Shown in pieces: positions 25,799 to 35,177 of a stretch of 56,650 bases of DNA; position 1 is the first letter of the stretch; every line of letters begins with the position of its first letter. The notes under the pieces are model-generated. The model worked only from the letters and a program-made list of their open reading frames with translations, ran no database searches and had not been told where the DNA came from. The DNA is taken from the NCBI GenBank assembly GCA_015061315.1, contig SUWV01000017.1, forward strand, positions 1 through 56,650, in the 5' to 3' direction. Source of the stretch: Lentimicrobiaceae bacterium (GTDB taxonomy: Bacteria > Bacteroidota > Bacteroidia > Bacteroidales > F082). The position numbers and the translations under genes are program-made.

Positions 25799-25803
25799 AA
25801 AAT

Positions 25804-27306
25804 ATGATTATGTTACGGCGATTAGTTTTATTGTCTCTTGTTTTCTTTGGCTTGAAAGCAGAGTCACAGCAATGGTGTATTGATTATCCTTCAGATGAAA
25901 ATGTGTCGATATGTTTGATTGGTGGAGATATGTCGCATGAATATAATTACTCTGTTGGCTTTAAGTATAATCAAATGACGGGGAGATATAGTCCTGTGGC
26001 TTTATGTATTGATGAGGCTGGTAATTATAATGACAGATCTTATCATGAAATCATTGAGAAAGGCTATTTCTGTTATGCTTTAGGTATGGGTGATGGTAAT
26101 GCCTTTGTTGTGGCGCGTTGTGGTAATGATGTTGAAAATGAAGTGTATGAGAATTTATGGGTTGCAGTAATTAATCCAGAATTGGAGGTCGTTGCAGAAA
26201 AATATATAGAGATAGAAGACCCTTATGTTTCGTACGGATACACAATACATGCCTTGATTAATAATGATAATGAAATTGTTGTCGTGACTCAGGTTACAGA
26301 CGATGTTACGATGGTATCAGGTGATAGTTACGATTATGCTTTTTATAAAATCGACTACGACTGTAATCTGTTGAGATGTTCATATCTGAAGAATACTTCG
26401 AGTAATGCGGGGATTACAGATTTTACTTTAGTACCTAATACGAATATATATGCGGTTTTTGGAGATGGAATGAATCATAATAATGTAGAATCTGTTTTTT
26501 ATATAGATGATGATTTGAATTTTATATCATGTACATTGTTTGATGATCCTTCCAATTATCCGAATTTCTTGTTTCCTGAAAATATGTGTGTGGATTACTG
26601 GTTTGATGAGAAAACCTTTTTGATGTCGGCTCAGAGTTCTCGAACAACTGGCGTAAATAAATGGAAGCCTTTGGTATTGAAAATGGATGTTGACATGAAT
26701 GTTATAGATGTGTTGGATTTAGAACGTCCTGATACAACGTATTATGTTTCTCAGTATAGAAGTATGGCGTATGTTGATGAGAATACTATTTATGTATCTA
26801 CATATTGGCATCGAAATTCATGGAATGAATATCTGCCCAATTTAGCGACAATATTTCTTATGAATGAGAAATTAGAATTGTTGGGGAGAAAAGATTTCGA
26901 AATGGAACACTTCTTCAATGTGCTTCATGTTCAGCCTACTTCTGATAAAGGATGTGTAGTCCAAGGTTACGTTGATGATGGAAAACATAAGAAAACATTG
27001 ATATTTAAGCTGTCGAAAAGTGATTTTGAAATTTCAGCAGATGTGTTGGAGTATGATTGTTATGATGTGAATGTGTATCCTAATCCAGTATCTTCTTTGC
27101 TATACATTGATATTGAGAATTTGAATAAGAAAAGTTTAAGTGTTAGAATTATTGATGAATTAGGAAGAAGGTATCTGGATAAGGATGTTGTTGTTGATGG
27201 AAATGTTATATCGCTTGATGTCTCAACATTGTCAAATGGTTTGTATTTCTATCAGATAGAATGTGATAAAGACAAATGTATAAATAATTTTTTTGTAAAA
27301 GAATAA
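25804..27306 (+). CDS. T9SS-exported protein with type A sorting domain
   Basis: I take ATG 25804 as start (MIMLRRLVLLSLVFFG, 500 residues) rather than the upstream GTG, because it begins a proper signal peptide cut after AESQ. The body (about 25-410) shows repeating short beta-strand units with FYKIDYDCNLL-like and VLKMDVDMNVI-like strands, suggesting a beta-propeller. The last 80 residues are a type A T9SS sorting domain: VNVYPNPVSSLLYIDIEN, then LSNGLYFYQIE and NNFFVKE. The protein should cross the outer membrane and be attached to the surface or released. No enzymatic motif is visible. Confidence 0.8.
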   Translation: MIMLRRLVLLSLVFFGLKAESQQWCIDYPSDENVSICLIGGDMSHEYNYSVGFKYNQMTGRYSPVALCIDEAGNYNDRSYHEIIEKGYFCYALGMGDGNAFVVARCGNDVENEVYENLWVAVINPELEVVAEKYIEIEDPYVSYGYTIHALINNDNEIVVVTQVTDDVTMVSGDSYDYAFYKIDYDCNLLRCSYLKNTSSNAGITDFTLVPNTNIYAVFGDGMNHNNVESVFYIDDDLNFISCTLFDDPSNYPNFLFPENMCVDYWFDEKTFLMSAQSSRTTGVNKWKPLVLKMDVDMNVIDVLDLERPDTTYYVSQYRSMAYVDENTIYVSTYWHRNSWNEYLPNLATIFLMNEKLELLGRKDFEMEHFFNVLHVQPTSDKGCVVQGYVDDGKHKKTLIFKLSKSDFEISADVLEYDCYDVNVYPNPVSSLLYIDIENLNKKSLSVRIIDELGRRYLDKDVVVDGNVISLDVSTLSNGLYFYQIECDKDKCINNFFVKE

Positions 27307-27324
27307 TAAATAAAATCAAAAGAT

Positions 27325-28311
27325 ATGAAACCGAATATTAAATATTTAATAATACTTTTTGTATTATCTTTCTCAGTATTAGAAGTTGATGCTCAAATAG
27401 GAGGCTGTGATTTGTGTGGTCCTGCATCAGGAACAAGTAAAAATGTGGCATCTGGTAATTATTCAGCAACAATTGGTGTCGGATGTGAGAGTAAAGGCTT
27501 ATATTCGTTCGCTGTTGGTTATCTTGCAAAGTCCTATATGACTAATACTATTGCGATGGGTAAGTTTGTAAAAGCCCAAGCTACTAACTCTATAGTTATT
27601 GGCTCAGGATCAAGTAATGCTGACTCAAGAATGTTGACTAATGGAATCCCTAATAGTTTGATGATAGGGTTTAATAGTTGTTTCCCGACCTTATTTGTGT
27701 CAGGCTCAAATGGATTTAATACTACGGGAAAAGTCGGAATTGGCAATATCGTTCCTAAAACAAAATTACATGTTAAATCAGATGCTAATGAGGATGCCGG
27801 ATTTATATTGGAGCCATCGGATAGGTCTAACAGCGCATACATTCAGTTGTATAATGACAAAAATATAATAAGTGTAAAACCTAATGTTGGATTGTCGGTG
27901 ATGTCTCAGAATGGGAACATTAATTTTGAGTCAGATAATATTGTGATGAATGCAAAGGTGGCTATTAATGCGACAGAAAATTTTTTGAAAGATTGCGATT
28001 ATGCTTTGGCGGTGTCAGGAGGAATATTAACGACAAAGGTGCTGGTTAAAGAAGTTGATGAATGGTATGATTATGTTTTTGATGATGATTATTCCCTTCT
28101 CCCAATTAATTATCTACAACGCTATATCGGTGAAAATGGTCACCTCCCAGATATACCCTCTGAAAGCAATGTCTTGACAAATGGTTATGATATGGTTGAA
28201 ATGGACGGACTCCTTTTGAAAAAAATAGAGGAACTGACATTATATATCATAGAATTAAATAAGCTGATAGAATGCCAGCAAGAAATAATAAATACACTGC
28301 AATATAAATAA
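27325..28311 (+). CDS. YadA-head-like/fibre-type secreted protein
   Basis: A 328-residue precursor with a signal peptide ending VDAQ. Residues 40-110 have 14-15-residue left-handed beta-roll repeats of the YadA head type (SATIGVGCESKGLYSFAVGY, then NTIAMGKFVKAQATNSIVIG). Residues 130-230 resemble tail-fibre modules (KVGIGNIVPKTKLHV). The C-terminus (WYDYVFDDDY, then GHLPDIPS, then LLLKKIEELTLYIIELNK) is a common Bacteroidetes fibre end with a terminal coiled coil. The head repeats and coiled coil suggest a trimeric fibre. There is no T9SS domain or beta-barrel anchor, so export route and location are open. Confidence 0.75.
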   Translation: MKPNIKYLIILFVLSFSVLEVDAQIGGCDLCGPASGTSKNVASGNYSATIGVGCESKGLYSFAVGYLAKSYMTNTIAMGKFVKAQATNSIVIGSGSSNADSRMLTNGIPNSLMIGFNSCFPTLFVSGSNGFNTTGKVGIGNIVPKTKLHVKSDANEDAGFILEPSDRSNSAYIQLYNDKNIISVKPNVGLSVMSQNGNINFESDNIVMNAKVAINATENFLKDCDYALAVSGGILTTKVLVKEVDEWYDYVFDDDYSLLPINYLQRYIGENGHLPDIPSESNVLTNGYDMVEMDGLLLKKIEELTLYIIELNKLIECQQEIINTLQYK

Positions 28312-28332
28312 TAACAATTAATATTAAATGGT

Positions 28333-28764
28333 ATGGAACGGAAATGTATAACTATATTTCTAATGGGATTGTTATGTCTTGTTAGTAGCGGTGAATTGTT
28401 CTCTCAGCATTGTTACAAGGTGTCCTATGATAAGAAAGGAAATAGAATAAATTACAAGTCGGTGAATTGTTCAAATTATTGGAGAGATAATTATGGTGAT
28501 ACAAACATTATTGAAAATGATGATGGACAAATTGACGAATTTACAGTGTATCCTAATCCTAACAATGGAATATTTAGTATAAAAACAAGTGAAGATTATA
28601 ACGAAGCGGAATTGCAGGTGTATAATAATAAAGGTGTGTTGTTAAGTAGATTCCAAATTTCTGGGGAAAAGGAAATAGATATAAGTGATAAACCTTCAGG
28701 AATATATCTGTTGAGAATAATTGAAGGTGATGAAGTGAGAAGCGTGGTTGTTGTAAAACTTTAA
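28333..28764 (+). CDS. small T9SS protein: little more than a sorting domain
   Basis: A 143-residue precursor: a signal peptide (to FSQ, about residue 25), about 45 residues of spacer (HCYKVSYDKKGNRINYKSVN), then a complete type A sorting domain from FTVYPNPNNGIFSIKTSE to the GIYLLRIIEGDEVRS end. The cargo part is too small for an independent enzyme. It may be a short surface peptide, or a sorting domain supplied in trans to another protein of the operon. The next gene begins 10 nt downstream. Confidence 0.75.
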   Translation: MERKCITIFLMGLLCLVSSGELFSQHCYKVSYDKKGNRINYKSVNCSNYWRDNYGDTNIIENDDGQIDEFTVYPNPNNGIFSIKTSEDYNEAELQVYNNKGVLLSRFQISGEKEIDISDKPSGIYLLRIIEGDEVRSVVVVKL

Positions 28765-28774
28765 TAAGATAGAT

Positions 28775-31700
28775 ATGAAAAAGATATTGTTTTCTATATT
28801 TATACTGTTGTTGTTTTCGTTGAGGATAAATTCTCAAGAGATATTTCAACAAAGTGTAATAGAATTAAAAGAGGCTTTAGACGGAAAACAGACTTATCTG
28901 TATCAGGCGACATCATCAATAGAGATGCTGCCAGGATTTAGTTATGTGCCGACATCCGATAATAATATGTCGTTGGATATTGATAGATATTCAGTTTTCC
29001 CTCCTTTAGATGATAAATATGGTGGCTATTCCGCAGATAATAATTGCGTCGTGGGAAGTATTCCAGCAACGATAAATGTAAGTAGTACGGGTGCCGCAAA
29101 TTATTCTGTGGATATTCAATTACCGATGGCATTGGGTGGAATGACGCCTAATTTGTCATTGGCTTATAATAATCAAAGTTCTGATGGACTTCTTGGATGG
29201 TCGTGGGATTTGATAGGGGTATCGTCGATTGAAAGAGTCGGACAGACTGAATATCATGATGGAAAGACAACGAGCGTTGATTATGTTAATGATAGATATG
29301 CGTTTGATGGACAGCGCTTGATGACGATAGGTGATGACGTCTATAAAACAGAAATTGATAATTGTGATAAAATAGTATCGTATCCTGGTGCAATGAAAGG
29401 TCCAGACCACTTCATTGTATGGAAGAATGATGGTACAATATGGGAGTATGGCGTTACCGAAGATTCGAAAATAGAGCCGCAGGGTAATAATAATATTGTG
29501 TTTAAGTGGCTGCTCAGTAAAGTTACAGATAGAAGCGGTAACACTATAAGGTATAATTATCTTGAAAATAATGCGACAGGGGAATATTATATCAGGGATA
29601 TAGAATATGCTTCAAATGATAAGGCTAATGTAAGACCGGCATACAAAGTGATGTTTCAATATGAAGATAAAATAGATTCAAAAGAATGTTATGTCTATGG
29701 AAATAAGATTTCCAATGCTAAAATATTGAAAAATATAGAAGTTTTTAATAATTATTCTGGTAAGAAAATAATAGAATATGCTTTGCAATATGATGCGCCT
29801 GGTTATTATGATAATAAGTATTACATTCACTACAGACTTAATTCTATACATCTTACAATAGATGGTATGAAAGTAAATCCTACTCGTATCGTCTGGGATT
29901 CTAAAGGTGAGAATAGTACTAAAGACGTGCAGGAATTTAAAAAGTATGAATTGGATAAAACAAAGTTTAACAGGTCGTCTTTTGTGGGTGACTTTAATGG
30001 TGATGGACTTTCTGATGTTTTGATGGTTCCGTATAAAATACAGGATGTGTATTCATCAGATGTTGTTGCTGAGGTGTATCTGAATATGGGTGGTGGAACT
30101 TTTTCAACTACTCCTTTTGTACAAGTAACTCTTAGCAAATATTTGGATTGGATTTATATTGTTGATATAAATGGAGATGGCATTGATGATATTATTCCAT
30201 GTGAGATACACTATGATGATGAGAATGTGTTTGAAAAATCAAAATACAGCTTGTTGGTTATAGAAGATGGTGTGTTGTCAAATGAGGGATTTTTTGAATT
30301 TGATAAGCCTAAGGTTGTACTTCCGGGAAATTTCGTTGATAAATATGTTAATGGACTCTTGATACTTGATGCGTATGATGGTAAGAAGAATAATGAAAAT
30401 GCGAACTACATTGTTAATATAAACGGTTTTTATTTTTGTGTGGAGATAAAAAATAGCAGTGTAATCAATGGAAAGAATATTAGCGCCGTTGCTCTTGATA
30501 TGTCGGGAGATGGAGCCAGCGACTTGTTGTCTTTGGAAGATGATGGATATAAGGTGTATAAAATAATGTCAGATTCAAGAGACTTATATCTTGACTATCA
30601 TTGTGGCGGAAGTACTATGACAAATAAAATATATACTTTCCCAAATGACTATAATGGCGATGGTAAAACAGATGTACTTTTCTATGATCCTGCTCACTTC
30701 TGGAATATAACAATGTCGAAAGGCAATGCGTTTACTGAAGCTGAATTGTTTACTGATAACAACCTTTTGCGTAATGTTAGGCTGAATTCAAAAGATAAAT
30801 ATTGCTATTCTTTGAAAGAAATGCAAAAACCGACTGTCACAATAAGAACTGCAGATTTTGATGGAGATGGTAGTGCTGATATAGGTGTGTTTCATAATAG
30901 CGGTGGTAACTATTATCTTGAGATAGGATTTGCTTTGCATAAACCTAAAGGTAGAAAATGTTACGAACTATCATATCAAAGAAGATATTATATGCCGATA
31001 AATTATTCTCATCAGACTATACAGATAGGAAGATTTTTGCCACAAGAAAACGTCTCCATACTGTCAGGCTTACCAAGAAATCCGTCGCCATATTCTAAGG
31101 CCTATATCACATCCTTAATTCCAAATTCAGAATACTATAGTGTTGAACAAATAATTGATGGTATGGGTAACGCTACTGAACTTTCGTATGAATATCTGTT
31201 TTCAAGTACGACGCATAAACAGGCTTTTTATGTTTGTGAACGAACAAAGTGTTATGATGTGGATGCTATGTCGCTGCCAGTGTTAGCATTGAAGGAACTT
31301 AGGACTTATAATGTGAACGACAAAGCAATGGTCAAAAAATATAATTATAAAAATGCTTTAGTTCATAAAAAAGGACATGGGTTTATGGGTTTTGAAACTG
31401 TTGTCGTGCGTGATTATATTGATAATAATATTATCCAAAAACATCATCAAGAGTATTCTTTGGAACAAATGAATGTTCATTGTATGCCAGTTCTGTCTTA
31501 TGACGCCTTGTATCATGGTGAAAATCAGTTGGTGAATAAACGAGCATATACTTATGATAAATACGTCAATAATAAGAATGATAAAGTCATGATGCCGTTG
31601 ATGGTGTTGGAAACGGAAGAAGCTTATGATTTGGATAAAGAAGGTGTTGTAATGAAAAATGTTATGACTGCAAATGTGTATGTATCGGATGTTTTGTCTG

Positions 31701-34700
31701 GGGAACTCTATAATGACATTGTTCAATTAACAAAGACAACAAAGGGCTATGATAATGTCAAAACGGTAAATGTAAATAATAGCCAATATATTGAAGAAAA
31801 ACAGTTTGTGTATGATAATGATCTTGCGAAATGGTTGATTAATAGACCAAATAAAATAACAGAGATAGTTCGTGATAGAAATGGCAGTGTGGTCGGAAAT
31901 GTCAGATTGCTTGAATATGATGTGAATGTCCCAACACAAATTGCAAGAGAAACGATGATTCCAAATGTGTATGCCGATATGAGAGATTCGTTGATGTCAG
32001 TTGTAAGTTATAGATATGATAACGTTGGGAATATGGTTGAGCAGAGATTGTCTTCACCTTCATTGAGATCTGATAAAATAACGAAGTCAGTATATGGCGA
32101 AAAATATCAATATAGATATAAAACGAAATCAATAGATGAAATGGGACGAGAGATTATGTGTGAATATGATGACGATTTCGGAATGTTGAGATTAACAAAG
32201 GATTTTAATGGTTTTACAACAGCCGTTGAGAAAGAGCCGTTTGGAGTGGAAAATGTCGTCGTGATGCCAGACGGGATGAAGAATGTTAAAGTGGTTCGTT
32301 GGTCTGAAAATAACAGATATGCTCCTCAAAATGCAGCTTATTATATATGGGAAAAAAGTGTTGGCAAGGCAGAGACGATGTGTTTCTTTCATAAATCAGG
32401 TGCTGAGTTGAGACAAGTGACGTTTGATTTAGATGGCGTACCAGTCTTCGTTGATAAGATATATGATGATTTTGGCAACATAATAAAAGAGTCGTATCCA
32501 TATTATGAAAATGAGGATAAATATTATGTTTCAAATGTTTATGATGCGTATAATAGAAAAATTGAGACAATAAGCCCTGATGATGTTAAAGTCGCATATA
32601 GATATGACGGATATGTGGTTGAAACTGAATATTCTGCAGCTAATAATCTGAGAAGGTTAAGGAAAGATACTTATAATGTTATGGGTTGGTTGCTGAGTAC
32701 TATTGACAATGGGGACGCTGAGATTAAGTACGGATATTATAGTGATGGCATGCTGAAAATGACTCAGATCGGAGGAAACGGGAATACTAAGATTGATATT
32801 ACTTATGATAGTCGTAGAAATAAAGCTTCAATTTGTGATCCTAGCTATGGATTGGTTAAATATAAAAATGATGCTTTGGGTAACGTTTTGGAAATTGCTA
32901 ATACACATGATGTTGTGAAATATGAATATGATGTGTTGGGTAGAGTAGTTTTAAAAATTGAGAATAATAATGTTCATAATACTAAAAATATAGTCAGATG
33001 GGAATATGGTAAAACAAAAGGTCAAGAAGGACTTTTGACAAAAATAACTAGTTCTAATAATCATCAGATAGAATATATTTATGATGATAAACTGAGAGTG
33101 GTGAATATGATAGAGTCAATAAACGGAACAAAGTATGAAACATCGTATTCCTATGATGAGGCAAGTAGGGTTTCCACAATGACATATCCTTCAGGTTACC
33201 GTATCTTGAAAAAATATTCTAATTCTGGCTATGAGCGTATGATATGTGATGCTAAAACAAAGTCTGTTTTGTGGAAGACGAATAAAACGAACCCTAATGG
33301 TTTTATTACAGAATATCAGCTTGGTAATGGTTCAAAGTCACAATATTCATATAATCCTAAAAATTTTATGATAGAAAATATTATGACAACCAATGGAGAT
33401 GAAGTTTTACAGCATTTGGTGTATAGATATGACGAGATGTGTAATTTGATAAGTAGGTCTGATATGAAAAATTACAACTGTGAAGAATTTGAATATGATA
33501 TATATGATAGACTTACGAGGATTATGCTGAATGGAAAAATTACTGGAGAAATGAACTATTACAAGAATGGTAATATCAGTGAAAAGGTAATAGATGGAGT
33601 TAAAGTGATGTATAATACTGTATATGCTGCTAATAAGCCAAATACGATAATGCAAGTCCAAAGTGACGACAAGAAAATGTATGAGCGACTTGATCAAAAT
33701 ATTAAGTATTCTACTTTCGATAACGTTATTGCAATAGATGAATATGACAAATCTCTATTGATGAAATATGGTTATGATAATGAACGAATATATATGAAGT
33801 ATATTGTAGGAGGTGATGTTAGAGAGAAAACGTATGTCGGTTCGTGCGAATTTGTTGTTGAGAATGGTAAAGAGAAGACTTTGACATATATAGAAGGACC
33901 TATGGGCGTTTTTGCTGTACATGTTAATGATGGAGAAGAGGCGATTAATTATGTTTATAAAGACAATCTTGATTCTTGGAATATTATTGCGGATCAAAAT
34001 GGTAAGGTGATAGAAGAGCTTAGTTTTGATGCATGGGGCAATATGAGAAATCCTATACATTGGGATGAAGATGTTGAAGATGAAACGATGTTATATGATA
34101 GAGGTTTTACAGGACATGAACATCTTTTGCCTTTTGGTTTGATAAATATGAATGGTAGATTGTATGATCCCGTTATGTCTATGATGTTGAGCCCTGATAA
34201 TAATATTCAGATGCCGAAATCATCGCAGAACTTTAACAGGTATAGCTATTGTCTCAACAATCCTTTGAAATATACAGATCCTACTGGAGAATGGGTAGAG
34301 AGTGTTGCGTTTGGAGTTGTCGGTGGCGCTGTAAATCTGCTATTTAACGCAAGAGATATAGATTCATTTGGTGAAGCAGCAGTGTTGTTTGGCGTAGGCT
34401 TCGTGAAAGGCTTTTTGGCAGAATATACTTTGGGAAGATCATGGTTCTTGCAAGTTGGCGTAGGAGCTATGACAGAAGGACTTGTGTCGGGCGCTAATTA
34501 TATGGTTAGTATTGGCGATGGTAGTTTTAATCTTAGTGGAGATGATTGGAATAGCGTTAAGTCTGCATCTTATTACGGCTTAGGTAGTGGTTTGGTGAAA
34601 AGTTTTATGTATAAGTATATGACTGAGCCGACAGATACACAATATGGGGAGAGTATTTTTGAGTCAAGTAATTATAGAGAAATCGCTCACGGAATGACTT

Positions 34701-35122
34701 CGCTTGTAGCTCATGGAATGGGGTGTTGGTTCAGCGGACAAGAATTCTTGCCAAATATGAAATTAGCAGATGTAGGCTTTGACTTGAAAATGTTTGGTAT
34801 CATTGCCAATAGATTAATCTCATCATATATACGTAATAAAACTGATTTCGGTGAAAAAAACATAGAACAACGTGCTAAAGAAATAAAGAATATGTTGTTG
34901 CAAGATATGTTATCTGAAAATCCTGACACTCCTGATTTTGATTATGAGTATAGCTTGATGGGAGTTTTTATAGAAGATTTTAGACTATATATCGTAGGAA
35001 ATATTTATGAAATATTGCCGAGTGAATATGATATTTATATTCCGAAACCGTATTTTGAAGAAATAGTGACATTCCCATTTAGCTTTAGCTTGTTTAAGAC
35101 ATTATTTTTTGATAATGAATAA
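28775..35122 (+). CDS. SpvB/FG-GAP/RHS-repeat protein, candidate polymorphic toxin or adhesin
   Basis: A 2115-residue protein with a signal peptide (ends RINSQ). Residues about 94-155 match the SpvB/TcaC N-terminus (SVDIQLPMALGG, GWSWDLIGVSSIERV). Five Ca-binding FG-GAP/VCBS loops lie near 408, 465, 575, 625 and 693 (DFNGDG, DINGDG, DMSGDG, DYNGDG, DFDGDG). RHS YD-repeats run from about 1075 to 1790. The RHS core is near 1795-1840 (GRLYDPVMSMMLSPDNN to NNPLKYTDPTGEW). The last 275 residues are variable: a glycine-rich, partly hydrophobic stretch, then HGMTSLVAHGMGCWFSG and a charged helix. I do not recognise this tip, and no immunity gene follows. There is no T9SS domain of its own. Confidence 0.88.
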   Translation: MKKILFSIFILLLFSLRINSQEIFQQSVIELKEALDGKQTYLYQATSSIEMLPGFSYVPTSDNNMSLDIDRYSVFPPLDDKYGGYSADNNCVVGSIPATINVSSTGAANYSVDIQLPMALGGMTPNLSLAYNNQSSDGLLGWSWDLIGVSSIERVGQTEYHDGKTTSVDYVNDRYAFDGQRLMTIGDDVYKTEIDNCDKIVSYPGAMKGPDHFIVWKNDGTIWEYGVTEDSKIEPQGNNNIVFKWLLSKVTDRSGNTIRYNYLENNATGEYYIRDIEYASNDKANVRPAYKVMFQYEDKIDSKECYVYGNKISNAKILKNIEVFNNYSGKKIIEYALQYDAPGYYDNKYYIHYRLNSIHLTIDGMKVNPTRIVWDSKGENSTKDVQEFKKYELDKTKFNRSSFVGDFNGDGLSDVLMVPYKIQDVYSSDVVAEVYLNMGGGTFSTTPFVQVTLSKYLDWIYIVDINGDGIDDIIPCEIHYDDENVFEKSKYSLLVIEDGVLSNEGFFEFDKPKVVLPGNFVDKYVNGLLILDAYDGKKNNENANYIVNINGFYFCVEIKNSSVINGKNISAVALDMSGDGASDLLSLEDDGYKVYKIMSDSRDLYLDYHCGGSTMTNKIYTFPNDYNGDGKTDVLFYDPAHFWNITMSKGNAFTEAELFTDNNLLRNVRLNSKDKYCYSLKEMQKPTVTIRTADFDGDGSADIGVFHNSGGNYYLEIGFALHKPKGRKCYELSYQRRYYMPINYSHQTIQIGRFLPQENVSILSGLPRNPSPYSKAYITSLIPNSEYYSVEQIIDGMGNATELSYEYLFSSTTHKQAFYVCERTKCYDVDAMSLPVLALKELRTYNVNDKAMVKKYNYKNALVHKKGHGFMGFETVVVRDYIDNNIIQKHHQEYSLEQMNVHCMPVLSYDALYHGENQLVNKRAYTYDKYVNNKNDKVMMPLMVLETEEAYDLDKEGVVMKNVMTANVYVSDVLSGELYNDIVQLTKTTKGYDNVKTVNVNNSQYIEEKQFVYDNDLAKWLINRPNKITEIVRDRNGSVVGNVRLLEYDVNVPTQIARETMIPNVYADMRDSLMSVVSYRYDNVGNMVEQRLSSPSLRSDKITKSVYGEKYQYRYKTKSIDEMGREIMCEYDDDFGMLRLTKDFNGFTTAVEKEPFGVENVVVMPDGMKNVKVVRWSENNRYAPQNAAYYIWEKSVGKAETMCFFHKSGAELRQVTFDLDGVPVFVDKIYDDFGNIIKESYPYYENEDKYYVSNVYDAYNRKIETISPDDVKVAYRYDGYVVETEYSAANNLRRLRKDTYNVMGWLLSTIDNGDAEIKYGYYSDGMLKMTQIGGNGNTKIDITYDSRRNKASICDPSYGLVKYKNDALGNVLEIANTHDVVKYEYDVLGRVVLKIENNNVHNTKNIVRWEYGKTKGQEGLLTKITSSNNHQIEYIYDDKLRVVNMIESINGTKYETSYSYDEASRVSTMTYPSGYRILKKYSNSGYERMICDAKTKSVLWKTNKTNPNGFITEYQLGNGSKSQYSYNPKNFMIENIMTTNGDEVLQHLVYRYDEMCNLISRSDMKNYNCEEFEYDIYDRLTRIMLNGKITGEMNYYKNGNISEKVIDGVKVMYNTVYAANKPNTIMQVQSDDKKMYERLDQNIKYSTFDNVIAIDEYDKSLLMKYGYDNERIYMKYIVGGDVREKTYVGSCEFVVENGKEKTLTYIEGPMGVFAVHVNDGEEAINYVYKDNLDSWNIIADQNGKVIEELSFDAWGNMRNPIHWDEDVEDETMLYDRGFTGHEHLLPFGLINMNGRLYDPVMSMMLSPDNNIQMPKSSQNFNRYSYCLNNPLKYTDPTGEWVESVAFGVVGGAVNLLFNARDIDSFGEAAVLFGVGFVKGFLAEYTLGRSWFLQVGVGAMTEGLVSGANYMVSIGDGSFNLSGDDWNSVKSASYYGLGSGLVKSFMYKYMTEPTDTQYGESIFESSNYREIAHGMTSLVAHGMGCWFSGQEFLPNMKLADVGFDLKMFGIIANRLISSYIRNKTDFGEKNIEQRAKEIKNMLLQDMLSENPDTPDFDYEYSLMGVFIEDFRLYIVGNIYEILPSEYDIYIPKPYFEEIVTFPFSFSLFKTLFFDNE

Positions 35123-35143
35123 TTATTAATTGGTGTTTTTTGT

Positions 35144-35151
35144 TATCTTTG
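35144..35151 (+). promoter_or_regulatory. -7 box of argS
   Basis: TATCTTTG, 26 nt before the argS ATG and outside the RHS gene, so argS is separately transcribed. Confidence 0.6.
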
Positions 35152-35177
35152 TGGCTTAAAAATTAAATAAATCATAT

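Noticed and set aside
28775..35122. RHS gene as part of a type VI secretion cluster
   Set aside because: No PAAR, VgrG, Hcp or TssBC genes are present and the protein has a Sec signal peptide.
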